Part shown: positions 7,246 through 14,947 of the stretch, piece by piece
How positions within the stretch are numbered: the first letter of the stretch is position 1
Layout: every line of letters starts with the position of its first letter
Origin: a bacterium
GTDB lineage: Bacteria; Patescibacteriota; Minisyncoccia; Minisyncoccales; JAGLPU01
Reading direction: 5' to 3'
DNA length: 22,370 nucleotides
Assembly: GCA_030594935.1 (NCBI GenBank)
Contig: JAUVEE010000004.1
Coordinates: 1-22,370 of the forward strand
Notes under the pieces: model-generated
What the model was told of the DNA's origin: nothing
Database searches by the model: none
What the model saw: only the letters and a program-made list of their open reading frames with translations
Made by a program: the position numbers and the translations under genes

Positions 7246-9450
7246 GTGGTTAAAAAAAGAAATCTCAAAAAACGCAAAAATTCTGTCTGGAAAAAGACAG
7301 CGCTTAAAAAAAAGCAAACGAGCCGGTTTGCTTTGCCTGAAGAAACCCGACAAAAAGTATGGGGGATAGTGATGTTTTTGGCCGCGATTATAATTTCGCT
7401 GGCTTTTTTTAATAAAGCCGGCGTTGCCGGAACAGCTTTTATGCGGGCTTTTGAAGTCCTTATCGGCAAAACGGTTATTGTTTTGCCTTTTCTTTTCGTG
7501 GTTGGCGGGTTTATTTATTTTAATCAAAACAAAGACGAGGATAAGGAGTATTCCTATAAAGGAGGTCCGATAATTTTATCCTTTTGCTTCTTGATTCTCG
7601 GCCTCTCCGGCATTTTAGGAGTGCTGGATTTAACCCAAAAGGAATTGTTGGAGAATTTTTCTCTTGGTTATTCCGGTGACGGGGGCTGGCTGGGGAATAT
7701 CATTGGATTTCCTTTGGTCAAGCTCTTTGGCTTTTGGGTGTCCCAAGTTCTTTTTCTTGGCCTGCTTATTATCGCCGGCTTGATTTTTTGGCACTTCCTT
7801 CCCTTGCGGAAACAGCCGGAGAAAGAAGAAAAAGCTGATAAAACCCCTTTTAAAGAAGCTCAATTTGAAACAAAAGAGATTAAAGATAATCAGAAAATGC
7901 CGGCTTTTGTTTCTCCTTTGCCGGCGGAGGTTAAAAAAGAAAAACCCTCTTTCACGATATCCAAAGTTTCTTCCGGCATTGAATTAAAAACCAGCTCTCA
8001 AGACGATAAGATCCCTTCCCTGGGCTTGCTGGAAAAAGACAAGGACGCTCCAATGTCGGGAGACATTAAAGTGAACGGCGCCATTATCAAAAGAACATTG
8101 CAGAATTTTGACATTCCGGTTGAAATGTCAGAAGTCAACATCGGTCCGACCGTCACCCAATACACTTTCAAGCCGGCCGAAGGAGTAAAAGTGGCCAAGA
8201 TCACCAACCTGGCCAATGACCTTTCTTTGGCTTTGGCCGCCCATCCTATCAGGGTGGAAGCTCCGATTCCCGGCCGCTCCCTGGTGGGAATTGAGATACC
8301 GAACAAGCAAAGGGCGGTGGTTAGATTCAGGGATTTAATAGAAGCCTCGGGCATGCAAGACGCCGGTCCCGGGCTCAATCTTATTCTGGGCCGCGACGTT
8401 GCCGGCACTCCTTTTGTCGCTGATCTGGCCCGCATGCCTCATTTATTGGTGGCCGGAAGCACTGGCAGCGGCAAAACAATCTGTTTGAACAGCCTTCTTC
8501 TCAGCCTGCTCTACCAAAATTCTTCCAGTTCTTTAAAGCTGATTTTGGTTGACCCCAAGAGAGTGGAATTTTCCGTTTATAATAATCTGCCCCATCTGCT
8601 CACTCCGGTGATCTTTGATTCGCACAAAGTTGTTAATGCCTTGAAATGGCTGACCGGAGAAATGGACAGGAGGTTCAAGGTTTTAGCTGAAGCGCATGCC
8701 AGGGACATTGATAGTTACAACAAGAAGAGAACGGAAGACATGGAATCCATGCCCTATATTGTTCTTATCATTGACGAGCTGGCTGATCTGATGGCTTCCC
8801 GGAGCAGAGACATAGAAGAAGGAATTGTCAGGATAGCGCAGATGGCCCGGGCAGTGGGAATCCATTTGATAATTGCCACTCAACGGCCTTCAGTAGAAGT
8901 TTTGACCGGCTTGATCAAAGCCAACATTACTTCCCGAATTGCTTTCCAAGTTGCTTCTCAGATTGATTCCCGGACAATTTTAGACACTGCCGGAGCGGAA
9001 AAGCTTTTAGGCGCCGGTGACATGCTCCTTATCTCCGGAGAAATCAGCAAGCCGAAAAGAATCCAAGGAGTCTATATCTCTGAAAAAGAAGTCAAAAAAG
9101 TCATTAACTATATTGTGGAATCAAATAAAGACGAGGAACAGGAAGATGAAATAGAAGATGAATTGGCCCAAAGCCTTCAGGAAAAGATAGAGCACCCTGA
9201 TAATGATTCCGGTTTTAACGGCAATAGCAGCGGAGATGACGACCCTCTTTATGAACAAGCGAAAGAGATAGTGATTGAAGCGCAAAAAGCTTCCGCCTCT
9301 TTACTGCAAAGAAGACTGCGGGTGGGCTATGCCCGGGCCGCCAGATTGATTGATATGCTGGAAGAACAGGGAGTGGTTGGTCCGGGAGAAGGGGCAAAAC
9401 CTCGGGAAATATATGCCGGCAAAGAAACGGAAGAAGACAACTTTTCTTAA
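7246..9450 (+). CDS. ftsK: FtsK/SpoIIIE-type DNA translocase
   Basis: This is a membrane-anchored hexameric ATPase that pumps chromosomal DNA through the division septum. The N-terminal part has about four membrane segments (roughly residues 40-60, 75-92, 106-125 and 148-180). A charged, poorly conserved linker follows, then the RecA-like motor: Walker A GSTGSGKT at 404-411, LILVDPKRVEF, the Walker B segment YIVLIIDELADLM, and IATQRPSVEVLTG. The C-terminal gamma domain (about 655-720, ending in RRLRVGYARAARLIDMLEEQG) is the winged helix that reads KOPS-like DNA and activates XerD in model species. The start is GTG at 7246, and a later ATG at 7372 would cut off the basic N-terminus and start inside the first membrane segment. 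At 734 residues it resembles SpoIIIE/SftA in size. The pilin gene starts one base after its stop. Confidence 0.96.
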   Translation: MVKKRNLKKRKNSVWKKTALKKKQTSRFALPEETRQKVWGIVMFLAAIIISLAFFNKAGVAGTAFMRAFEVLIGKTVIVLPFLFVVGGFIYFNQNKDEDKEYSYKGGPIILSFCFLILGLSGILGVLDLTQKELLENFSLGYSGDGGWLGNIIGFPLVKLFGFWVSQVLFLGLLIIAGLIFWHFLPLRKQPEKEEKADKTPFKEAQFETKEIKDNQKMPAFVSPLPAEVKKEKPSFTISKVSSGIELKTSSQDDKIPSLGLLEKDKDAPMSGDIKVNGAIIKRTLQNFDIPVEMSEVNIGPTVTQYTFKPAEGVKVAKITNLANDLSLALAAHPIRVEAPIPGRSLVGIEIPNKQRAVVRFRDLIEASGMQDAGPGLNLILGRDVAGTPFVADLARMPHLLVAGSTGSGKTICLNSLLLSLLYQNSSSSLKLILVDPKRVEFSVYNNLPHLLTPVIFDSHKVVNALKWLTGEMDRRFKVLAEAHARDIDSYNKKRTEDMESMPYIVLIIDELADLMASRSRDIEEGIVRIAQMARAVGIHLIIATQRPSVEVLTGLIKANITSRIAFQVASQIDSRTILDTAGAEKLLGAGDMLLISGEISKPKRIQGVYISEKEVKKVINYIVESNKDEEQEDEIEDELAQSLQEKIEHPDNDSGFNGNSSGDDDPLYEQAKEIVIEAQKASASLLQRRLRVGYARAARLIDMLEEQGVVGPGEGAKPREIYAGKETEEDNFS

Positions 9451-9451
9451 G

Positions 9452-10255
9452 ATGATGAAAAAATATTCCAAAGCGTTTACTTTAATAGAACTATTAGTGG
9501 TTATCGCCATTATCGGCATTTTAGCGGGGATTGTTTTGGTCAGCTTGAGCGGCTCCAAAGCCAAAGCGGAACTGGCTAAGAACATTTCTTTTAGCGCTCA
9601 AATCCACCGGGCTTTTGGCGCTTATGCCATTGGAGTTTGGGATTTTGACGAAGGCAGCGGCGGGGTTTATACTGATATGTCAGGCTATGGCAGTCATTGC
9701 ACTCCGAACAATGTTACTTTAGTGGCCAATGATATTACCACCTTTAATAACGCTTTGGAATTTAACGGCACCAGTAGTTATTTGGGTTGCGGGAATAAAA
9801 CCAGCCTGAATCCTCTGACTGAAATTACAATTGAGGCCTGGGTGTATCGCAAGGGAGACGGAACCGGAGCGCGCCAGGGAATAGTGCAGAAATACAATAA
9901 CAATAATTATTTATTGGAATACGATTCTGCTGCTGACCAGATTAAATTTTGGCTGCAGTGCGACGATATCCATTCAGACGAAGACTTGCCTTTAGAGGAA
10001 TGGACCCATCTGGCGGCGGTCAAAGGAAGGGATAATAGCATGAGATTGTATGTAAATGGAGTGATTCAACAAGATACCAGTTCCTGCGCGGCAACGCTTA
10101 CCAATGCCGTTAATCTTGAAATTGGAAGATACAGCGGCGCCTATTTTGAAGGAATCATTGACGAAGTGAGGATTTACAACGAAACACTGAATGATTCAGT
10201 GATCAGAGAACATTATCTAGCCAGTTTAAATAAACATATTTCTTATTATGAATAA
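9452..10255 (+). CDS. Type IV pilin-like protein with C-terminal LamG domain
   Basis: The protein has 267 residues. It begins MMKKYSKAFTLIELLVVIA, a class III (type IV pilin) signal with a short basic leader, cleavage expected between A8 and F9, and the conserved Glu at mature position 5 (E13). The usual residue before the cut is Gly; here it is Ala. One hydrophobic helix (about 9-31) anchors it. From about residue 60 to 255 it reads as a LamG/concanavalin-like beta sandwich, with VWDFDEGSG, EFNGTSSYLGCG, ITIEAWVYRKG, WTHLAAVKG, RLYVNG and GIIDEVRIYNETL. Such folds often bind glycans. The start was set at 9452 because the frame upstream overlaps ftsK; 9455 is equally possible. It lies one base after ftsK and overlaps recA by 8 bases, so it is likely co-transcribed. 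I infer a surface adhesin or minor pilin. Confidence 0.88.
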   Translation: MMKKYSKAFTLIELLVVIAIIGILAGIVLVSLSGSKAKAELAKNISFSAQIHRAFGAYAIGVWDFDEGSGGVYTDMSGYGSHCTPNNVTLVANDITTFNNALEFNGTSSYLGCGNKTSLNPLTEITIEAWVYRKGDGTGARQGIVQKYNNNNYLLEYDSAADQIKFWLQCDDIHSDEDLPLEEWTHLAAVKGRDNSMRLYVNGVIQQDTSSCAATLTNAVNLEIGRYSGAYFEGIIDEVRIYNETLNDSVIREHYLASLNKHISYYE

Positions 10256-11243
10256 AGAAAAAAACAAAGAAGACAATTTAGAAGAAGCTATTAATGAAAT
10301 TAAACAGCGTTTTGGCGAGGGAGCGATAATGAAGCTTAAAGACGTGGGAGCGGTGGATGTTGACACCATTCCCACCGGTTCTATTTCTCTGGATTCAGCT
10401 TTGGGAGTGGGCGGAGTTCCGCGCGGCCGGATAGTTGAAATTTACGGCCCGGAAAGCACCGGCAAAACCACTTTGGCCCTGCATATTATAGCCGAGGCCC
10501 AGAAGAAAGGAGGTATTGCCGCTTTTGTTGACGCTGAGCACGCCATGGATCCCGCCTACGCCAAGAGAATCGGCGTTAAGGTAAATGATCTTCTTATTTC
10601 CCAGCCGGACTCGGGAGAGCAGGCTCTGCAGATCGTGGAAACTTTGATCAGGTCGGAGACAATTGATGTGATCGTGGTTGATTCGGTGGCCGCCCTGGCT
10701 CCCAAAGCGGAGATTGCCGGAGAAATAGGCGAATTCCAAATTGGCTTGCAGGCCCGTTTAATGTCTTCGGCTTTAAGAAAACTGTCAGGTATTCTGGCCA
10801 AATCAAAAACCGTTCTCATTTTCATCAACCAAACCAGAATGAAAATTGGAGTGATGTTCGGCAATCCGGAAACCACTTCCGGAGGGCTGGCTTTAAAGTT
10901 TTACGCCTCGGTGCGGATTGATCTGAGAAGGATCGGACAAATAAAGCACGGAGATGAAATAATCGGTTCCCGGATCAAAGCCAAGATTGTCAAGAACAAA
11001 GTGGCCGCTCCCTTCAAAGTGGTGGAGTTTGACATTTACTATAACGAGGGCATTTCCTATTTCGGCGATATTTTGAAGACCGGAATAAAGTACAAGATAG
11101 TGAAGCAGGCGGGCAGCTGGTTTCAATACAAAGACGTAAAACTGGGGCAGGGAATTGAATCAGCCAAAGAGTTTCTTAAGGAAAACCCCGCTGTCACCAA
11201 ACAACTAAAAAAAGAAATCACCGAGTATATCAATAACTTGTAA
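10248..11243 (+). CDS. recA: Recombinase RecA
   Basis: RecA forms filaments on single-stranded DNA and drives strand exchange and the SOS response. Walker A GPESTGKT is at 67-74 and the Walker B segment VIVVDS at 141-146. Loop L1 is the region EIGEFQIGLQARLMS, and loop L2 starts at NQTRMKIGVMFGNPETTSGG. The 331-residue protein ends ITEYINNL and lacks the acidic C-terminal tail of E. coli RecA (353 aa), which in E. coli damps activity. The ATG lies inside the last codons of the pilin gene (8-base overlap), pointing to translational coupling. No LexA-type operator can be placed next to it because it has no separate promoter that I can see. A strong terminator follows. Confidence 0.98.
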   Translation: MNKEKNKEDNLEEAINEIKQRFGEGAIMKLKDVGAVDVDTIPTGSISLDSALGVGGVPRGRIVEIYGPESTGKTTLALHIIAEAQKKGGIAAFVDAEHAMDPAYAKRIGVKVNDLLISQPDSGEQALQIVETLIRSETIDVIVVDSVAALAPKAEIAGEIGEFQIGLQARLMSSALRKLSGILAKSKTVLIFINQTRMKIGVMFGNPETTSGGLALKFYASVRIDLRRIGQIKHGDEIIGSRIKAKIVKNKVAAPFKVVEFDIYYNEGISYFGDILKTGIKYKIVKQAGSWFQYKDVKLGQGIESAKEFLKENPAVTKQLKKEITEYINNL

Positions 11244-11245
11244 CT

Positions 11246-11270
11246 AAAAACCCCGCCGAAGCGGGGTTTT
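11246..11270. terminator. Bidirectional intrinsic terminator between recA and rpsR
   Basis: CCCCGC at 11251-11256 pairs with GCGGGG at 11261-11266 around CGAA, flanked by A5 at 11246-11250 and T4 at 11267-11270. It can end transcription of recA on the + strand and of rpsR on the - strand, where the loop reads TTCG and a T5 run follows. It is the strongest terminator in the window. Confidence 0.92.
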
Positions 11271-11271
11271 G

Positions 11272-11469
11272 TTATTTCTTGACTGCTGAGAGCAGGCCCA
11301 GATGCCTGGCTCTTTTTACGGCTCGGGCCAGTTTTTTTTGGTGGCCGGAGCAAAGCCCGGTTCTTTTCCTGGCTTTGATCTTTCCCAAGCCGGAAACAAA
11401 ACGCGTCAACAGTTCGGTGTTTTCGAAATCAACTTCTCTTATATTTTGCTTGCAAAAATAACATTCCAT
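11272..11469 (-). CDS. rpsR: Small ribosomal subunit protein bS18
   Basis: S18 binds S6 on the platform of the 30S subunit. The 65-residue protein is short for the family (about 75 in E. coli) but keeps the core RFVSGLGKIKARKRTGLC and ends in basic residues. It has a CxxC pair (C3, C6) with C40 and H43, which together look like a zinc-binding ribbon as in the C+ forms of S18. It is the last gene of rpsF-ssb-rpsR; only 6 bases separate it from the ssb stop. The stop lies next to the shared terminator with recA. No Shine-Dalgarno site precedes the ATG. Confidence 0.95.
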   Translation of the reverse strand: MECYFCKQNIREVDFENTELLTRFVSGLGKIKARKRTGLCSGHQKKLARAVKRARHLGLLSAVKK

Positions 11470-11475
11470 GATTTT

Positions 11476-11958
11476 TTAAAAAGGTATATCTTTAATATCA
11501 ATCTCTTCTTCTGCCGGCTTTTCTTTTGGCGCCGGAGCATCTTCTTCTTCAATAACAGGAATATCTTCCTGCGGCGCTGGTTTTTCTTGTTGAGCCGGAG
11601 CTGGTGCGGCTGTTGGATTTGTTTTGCCAAAGGATTTTGGTCCTAGCTGCATTTTTTCTCCGATAATCTCTGTCCGGTATCTTTTATTTCCCGAAGAATC
11701 CTGCCAGGATCTTGTTTGAAGCCTTCCCTCAATTAAAACCAAAGAACCTTTGGTTAAAAATTGACCAGCGACTTCGGCCAGCTTTCTCCATAAAACAATG
11801 TTGTGAAATTCTGTTTTCTCCTGTTTTTGCTTGTTCTGGTCAGACCAAACCATATTGGTCGCCATGCCAAAAGAACAAACCGACTGCCCCGAAGGAATAG
11901 TCTTTGATTCCGGGTCTGATGTTACTCTTCCCACTAAAATAACTTTATTTAAATTCAT
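11476..11958 (-). CDS. ssb: Single-stranded DNA-binding protein
   Basis: SSB coats single-stranded DNA during replication, repair and recombination. The OB fold spans about residues 1-108 (MNLNKVILVGRVTSDPE, then KTEFHNIVLWRKLAEVAGQFLTKGSLVLIEGRLQTRSW). A Pro/Ala/Glu-rich linker follows, and the acidic tail ends DIKDIPF, the usual peptide that recruits partner proteins. At 160 residues the length is typical. Its place between rpsF and rpsR is the common bacterial order. The start is 19 bases after the rpsF stop, in an AT-only-like spacer with no ribosome-binding site. Confidence 0.97.
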   Translation of the reverse strand: MNLNKVILVGRVTSDPESKTIPSGQSVCSFGMATNMVWSDQNKQKQEKTEFHNIVLWRKLAEVAGQFLTKGSLVLIEGRLQTRSWQDSSGNKRYRTEIIGEKMQLGPKSFGKTNPTAAPAPAQQEKPAPQEDIPVIEEEDAPAPKEKPAEEEIDIKDIPF

Positions 11959-11977
11959 AAGTATTTAAATTAATTTA

Positions 11978-12376
11978 TTATTTATCAAGAATTTCGTCTA
12001 ATTTGTCCTCCATCTCTTTTAATTCAACTTTATCTTCTTTTGGCTCCGGTTTTTTCCTTCTGGGCTTTTTTTCTTCTTCCGGTTTGGTTGGTTTTTTGAA
12101 AATAAGCATAAAACGAAGAATTTCTTTCTTCTCTTTGAGCTCTTTTTGCAGTTCTGCTACCTTTTCAACTTCTAAGCCAAACTCCAAACTACCTAAATAG
12201 GCGCTGTTTTTCTTTTGAATGGGAGAGCCCAGGCTTCTTTTAATAAGATTAGAAGTGCCGGATGTTAAGATTCCATTCTTGCTCTGCACCAAAGAATTTA
12301 AGCTTTCCTGGATTTTTTTTGCTTCTTCTTCAGCCAGCTCTGGAGAAATAAGGTAAGTTAGTCTATAATACTTCAT
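11978..12376 (-). CDS. rpsF: Small ribosomal subunit protein bS6
   Basis: S6 pairs with S18 in the 30S platform. The ferredoxin-like fold is seen from MKYYRLTYLISPEL to EILRFMLIFKK. The last 35 or so residues are a Lys/Glu/Pro-rich extension (KPRRKKPEPKEDKVELKEMED) likely to be disordered. An ATG at 12394 is also in frame, but it falls inside the spacer of the predicted promoter (-10 at 12385-12390), so the ATG at 12376 is the supported start, giving 132 residues and a leaderless or nearly leaderless mRNA. Confidence 0.94.
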   Translation of the reverse strand: MKYYRLTYLISPELAEEEAKKIQESLNSLVQSKNGILTSGTSNLIKRSLGSPIQKKNSAYLGSLEFGLEVEKVAELQKELKEKKEILRFMLIFKKPTKPEEEKKPRRKKPEPKEDKVELKEMEDKLDEILDK

Positions 12377-12384
12377 AATATAAG

Positions 12385-12413
12385 ATGATAACAAGTAAAA
12401 GCTGAATCGTCAA
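12385..12413 (-). promoter_or_regulatory. Promoter of rpsF-ssb-rpsR, extended -10, leaderless
   Basis: Read on the - strand, TTGACG (12413-12408) is followed by a 17-base spacer and TATCAT (12390-12385). TGT at 12393-12391 directly precedes the -10 and makes it an extended -10 (TGTTATCAT). The expected start, near 12378, is about 2 bases before the ATG at 12376. Its -35 lies on the same base pairs as the -35 of the opposing pmm promoter. Confidence 0.7.
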
Positions 12414-12423
12414 GATTCCAGCT
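12400..12423. repeat. Palindrome centred between the divergent rpsF and pmm promoters
   Basis: AGCTG at 12400-12404 pairs with CAGCT at 12419-12423, and AATC at 12405-12408 pairs with GATT at 12414-12417, with C12418 unpaired and GTCAA (12409-12413) between the arms. The centre, near 12411, is also the midpoint between the two -10 elements (12410). It may be an operator or simply the symmetric form of two overlapping -35 regions. Confidence 0.6.
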
Positions 12424-12435
12424 CTATGTTATAAT
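12407..12435 (+). promoter_or_regulatory. Promoter of the phosphomannomutase operon, extended -10, leaderless
   Basis: TATAAT at 12430-12435 is a perfect -10 and TG at 12427-12428 makes it extended (TGTTATAAT). The -35, TCGTCA at 12407-12412, has four of six matches at a 17-base spacing. The expected start is 12441-12443, so the mRNA begins at or within about three bases of the ATG at 12444. Confidence 0.7.
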
Positions 12436-12443
12436 AAAAACAT

Positions 12444-13772
12444 ATGAAAATCAATCCTAGCATTTTCAGGGCCTACGATATCAGGGGAGTTTATCCAGAA
12501 GAGATTAACGAAGAAACGGTTTACGAGATCGGCCGAGCCCATGTTAAGTTTCTTCAGGCTAAGAAAATCGTGGTTGGCAGAGACTGCCGGCTTTCCTCTC
12601 CTTCTTTATTCAAGGCTTTAACCAGAGGGATTAGAGACCAGGGAGCCAAGGTGATAGATGTTGGCCTGGTTTCCACTCCCATGCTCTATTTCAGCGTAAT
12701 TCATCTTAAAGCCGATGGGGGAATAGAAATTACCGCCTCCCATAATTCAGGTGAGCAGAACGGCTTAAAAATGGTCAGAGAAGCGGCCAAACCATTAAGC
12801 GGCGTCAGCGGATTAAAAGAAATCAAAGAATTGGCTCTTCAAGGTAATAAAAAAGCAAAGCTTAAGGGCCGGTATTATAAGAAGAATATTAAAGACAGCT
12901 ATTTGAAAGATATTTGGCAGCAGATCAATCCAAAGAAGATTAGGAAGTTCAGGGTGGTTATTGATGCCGGCAACGGCATGGGCTCCCTGGTTGTTTCCGA
13001 ATTATTCAAAAAGCTGAAATGTAAAGTTTATCCGCTTTACTTTGATTTGGACGGCTCTTTCCCCAATCATCTGCCCAATCCTTTGCTGGCTAAGAATTTA
13101 GCCGACATCAAGAAAGAGGTTAAAAAAAGAAGAGCTGATCTGGGCATTGCTTTTGACGGCGATGCGGATAGAGTTGTTTTTATTGACGAAAAAGGAAAAG
13201 AGGTTCCCGGAGACCTGATCACCGCTCTGCTTGCTTCTTGTTTTCCCAGGAGCAAGATATTGTATGACATCAGGTCCAGCAGAATAGTCAAAGAAGAGAT
13301 TGAAAAGCATGGAAGCGTTGCCGTGCCTTCCCGCATCGGCCATTCCTTTATCAAGGAAACAATGAGAAAAGAAAAGATAGTTTTTGGCGGAGAGCTTTCC
13401 GGACATTATTATCTTCAAGACAACGGCTACATTGAATCTCCTTTAACTGTTGTTTTTATGGTACTGGCAATGCTGGCTGACAAGACATTATCTCAGATAA
13501 TAAAGCCTTTAAGAAAATATCATTCTTCCGGCGAGATTAATTTCATAGTGGAAAAGAAAAAGCAAGTTCTTAAAAAGATGGCTGAAAGATATAAGAAAAA
13601 AGGAAAGATTTCCTGGCTAGACGGATTAACAGTGGAATTTCCTGATTATTGGTTTAATCTCAGGCCTTCAAACACGGAAAATCTATTGCGGTTGAATCTG
13701 GAAGCTGACAGCAAAAAACTAAAAGAAGAAAAAGTGAAGCAGATTAGTAAATTATTAATTTTAAATAATTAA
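12444..13772 (+). CDS. Phosphomannomutase/phosphoglucomutase
   Basis: This alpha-D-phosphohexomutase shifts the phosphate between C1 and C6 of mannose or glucose phosphate and feeds sugar-nucleotide synthesis for surface glycans. FRAYDIRGVYPEEI opens the protein. TASHNSGEQNGLKM carries the phosphoserine (S99). The metal-binding loop is DGDADR at 238-243. The sugar-binding loop is GGELSGHYY, and the phosphate-binding loop in domain 4 is RPSNTENLLRL. The length of 442 residues is typical. The usual SHNPP of the family reads SHNSG here. ManB/AlgC-like and glucose-specific enzymes cannot be told apart by eye, so no symbol is given. It starts the operon with dcd, whose ATG lies 5 bases after its stop. 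Confidence 0.93.
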   Translation: MKINPSIFRAYDIRGVYPEEINEETVYEIGRAHVKFLQAKKIVVGRDCRLSSPSLFKALTRGIRDQGAKVIDVGLVSTPMLYFSVIHLKADGGIEITASHNSGEQNGLKMVREAAKPLSGVSGLKEIKELALQGNKKAKLKGRYYKKNIKDSYLKDIWQQINPKKIRKFRVVIDAGNGMGSLVVSELFKKLKCKVYPLYFDLDGSFPNHLPNPLLAKNLADIKKEVKKRRADLGIAFDGDADRVVFIDEKGKEVPGDLITALLASCFPRSKILYDIRSSRIVKEEIEKHGSVAVPSRIGHSFIKETMRKEKIVFGGELSGHYYLQDNGYIESPLTVVFMVLAMLADKTLSQIIKPLRKYHSSGEINFIVEKKKQVLKKMAERYKKKGKISWLDGLTVEFPDYWFNLRPSNTENLLRLNLEADSKKLKEEKVKQISKLLILNN

Positions 13773-13777
13773 ATTAT

Positions 13778-14341
13778 ATGATTTTATCTGACAAAGACAT
13801 TAAAAAAGCAATTCAGGCCGGTGATATTATTATAGACCCGTTCAATGAAAAAGATCTTCAGCCCGCCTCAATAGATTTGCGCCTTGATAGACATTTTCTT
13901 GTGTTTGACACTAACCAAAACTATGTTATTGACCCTAAAAAAACAATAGATAATTTAATGGATGAAGTGGAAATAGAAAAAGAAAAACCTTTTGTGCTTC
14001 ATCCGGGAGAGTTTGCCCTAGGCATGATTTATGAGAGAACCGGCGTGTCAGACAAAATGGTTGGCCGTTTGGAGGGCAAAAGCTCTGTTGGCCGCTTAGG
14101 CCTGCTTATCCATGTTACGGCCGGTTTTCTTGACCCGGGCAATTCCTTAAAAATGACATTGGAGCTGCACAACACAGCCAGTTTGCCTATCCTGCTTTAT
14201 TATAAGATGCCGATCGCCCAAATGGCCTTTGAACTGCTTTCATCGCCCTGCGAGAAGTCTTATTCCGAAAAATCAAGCAGCAAATATATCGGCGACACTA
14301 AGCCGCGCGCCAGCCAGATGTGGAAGAATTTTCAAAAATAG
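13778..14341 (+). CDS. dcd: dCTP deaminase (DCD/dUTPase superfamily)
   Basis: The enzyme deaminates dCTP to dUTP, on the way to dTMP; some relatives also hydrolyse dUTP to dUMP. MILSDKDIKKAI and LQPASIDLRLD are characteristic. EGKSSVGRLGLLIHVTAGF holds the conserved S102, S103 and R106, and the catalytic Glu is E129 in LELHN. Length (187 aa) suits the trimeric family. The HVTAGFLDPG stretch resembles the bifunctional DCD-DUT type, but the C-terminal lid (KYIGDTKPRASQ) differs from the usual YxGQ form, so dUTPase activity is uncertain. It sits immediately after the mutase gene and probably shares its leaderless promoter. Confidence 0.92.
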   Translation: MILSDKDIKKAIQAGDIIIDPFNEKDLQPASIDLRLDRHFLVFDTNQNYVIDPKKTIDNLMDEVEIEKEKPFVLHPGEFALGMIYERTGVSDKMVGRLEGKSSVGRLGLLIHVTAGFLDPGNSLKMTLELHNTASLPILLYYKMPIAQMAFELLSSPCEKSYSEKSSSKYIGDTKPRASQMWKNFQK

Positions 14342-14365
14342 ATTAGATTCAGCAAAATTATACGC

Positions 14366-14374
14366 TGATAATAT
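14366..14374 (+). promoter_or_regulatory. Possible extended -10 before the cysteine hydrolase gene
   Basis: TGATAATAT at 14366-14374 has the extended -10 form, and transcription would begin near 14381, about six bases before the ATG at 14387. No good -35 is visible at the right distance (GATTCA at 14346-14351). In such an AT-rich spacer it could be chance. Confidence 0.25.
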
Positions 14375-14386
14375 TAAAACAATAAA

Positions 14387-14947
14387 ATGGAAGCTTCAAA
14401 TACTGCGTTGATTGTTATTGATATGCAAAACGATTTTTGTGCTGAAGATTCTAAATATCACCTGATGGGATATCCTGTTGAGCAAAACATAGAGCTTGCC
14501 GGGAGAATAGAAAAAAAATTAAATAGCTTTAGAAGAAAAGGAATAATTATAGCGCATATCTTGGCCAATTATGATAATTATAGAATTAAGGGAAAGCCTT
14601 GTTCTTTTTGTTTGCCAAAAGAACAAGGATCAGCTTCTTATTTAAAAATAAATAAAAAAGATAAAGTTATTATCAAAACAACTCCTGATGGATTTTATAA
14701 CACCAATCTAGAATCTTTTCTTAAGAATAACAAGATTAAGAATATTTTGATTGCAGGAATTTCCACCTCTGTGTGCGTTGACAGCACTGCCCGGTCTGGC
14801 GCGATAAGAGGATATAGAGTGATAATCCTTGAAGATATGGTTGCGTCAAAAAACAAAAAACTGCATAAGTTTTCTTTGGAAAATTTTGCCGATAACTTCG
14901 GTTTTGTGGAAAAATCCGATTCAATTTTAAACAAAAAATGGATATAA
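14387..14947 (+). CDS. Isochorismatase-like cysteine hydrolase
   Basis: This is a member of the isochorismatase/nicotinamidase alpha/beta superfamily, which hydrolyses amides or ethers with an Asp-Lys-Cys triad. D12 in ALIVIDMQNDF, K97 in VIIKTTPDGFY and C130 in AGISTSVCVDSTARSGA form the triad. The 186-residue length is typical. The metal-binding histidines of true nicotinamidases (DxHxxxH type) are not evident, so the substrate cannot be named. Codons are AT-rich: bases 14641-14700 hold only 10 G/C of 60, against 34 of 60 in a sampled line of rpoB, which hints at separate acquisition. It overlaps the next gene by 10 bases. Confidence 0.85.
   Translation: MEASNTALIVIDMQNDFCAEDSKYHLMGYPVEQNIELAGRIEKKLNSFRRKGIIIAHILANYDNYRIKGKPCSFCLPKEQGSASYLKINKKDKVIIKTTPDGFYNTNLESFLKNNKIKNILIAGISTSVCVDSTARSGAIRGYRVIILEDMVASKNKKLHKFSLENFADNFGFVEKSDSILNKKWI

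Noticed and set aside
9350..9451. Extension of the pilin gene upstream to 9350
   Set aside because: The extension overlaps the end of ftsK and would put about 34 charged residues before a pilin signal, which needs a short leader. The start at 9452 is far better.
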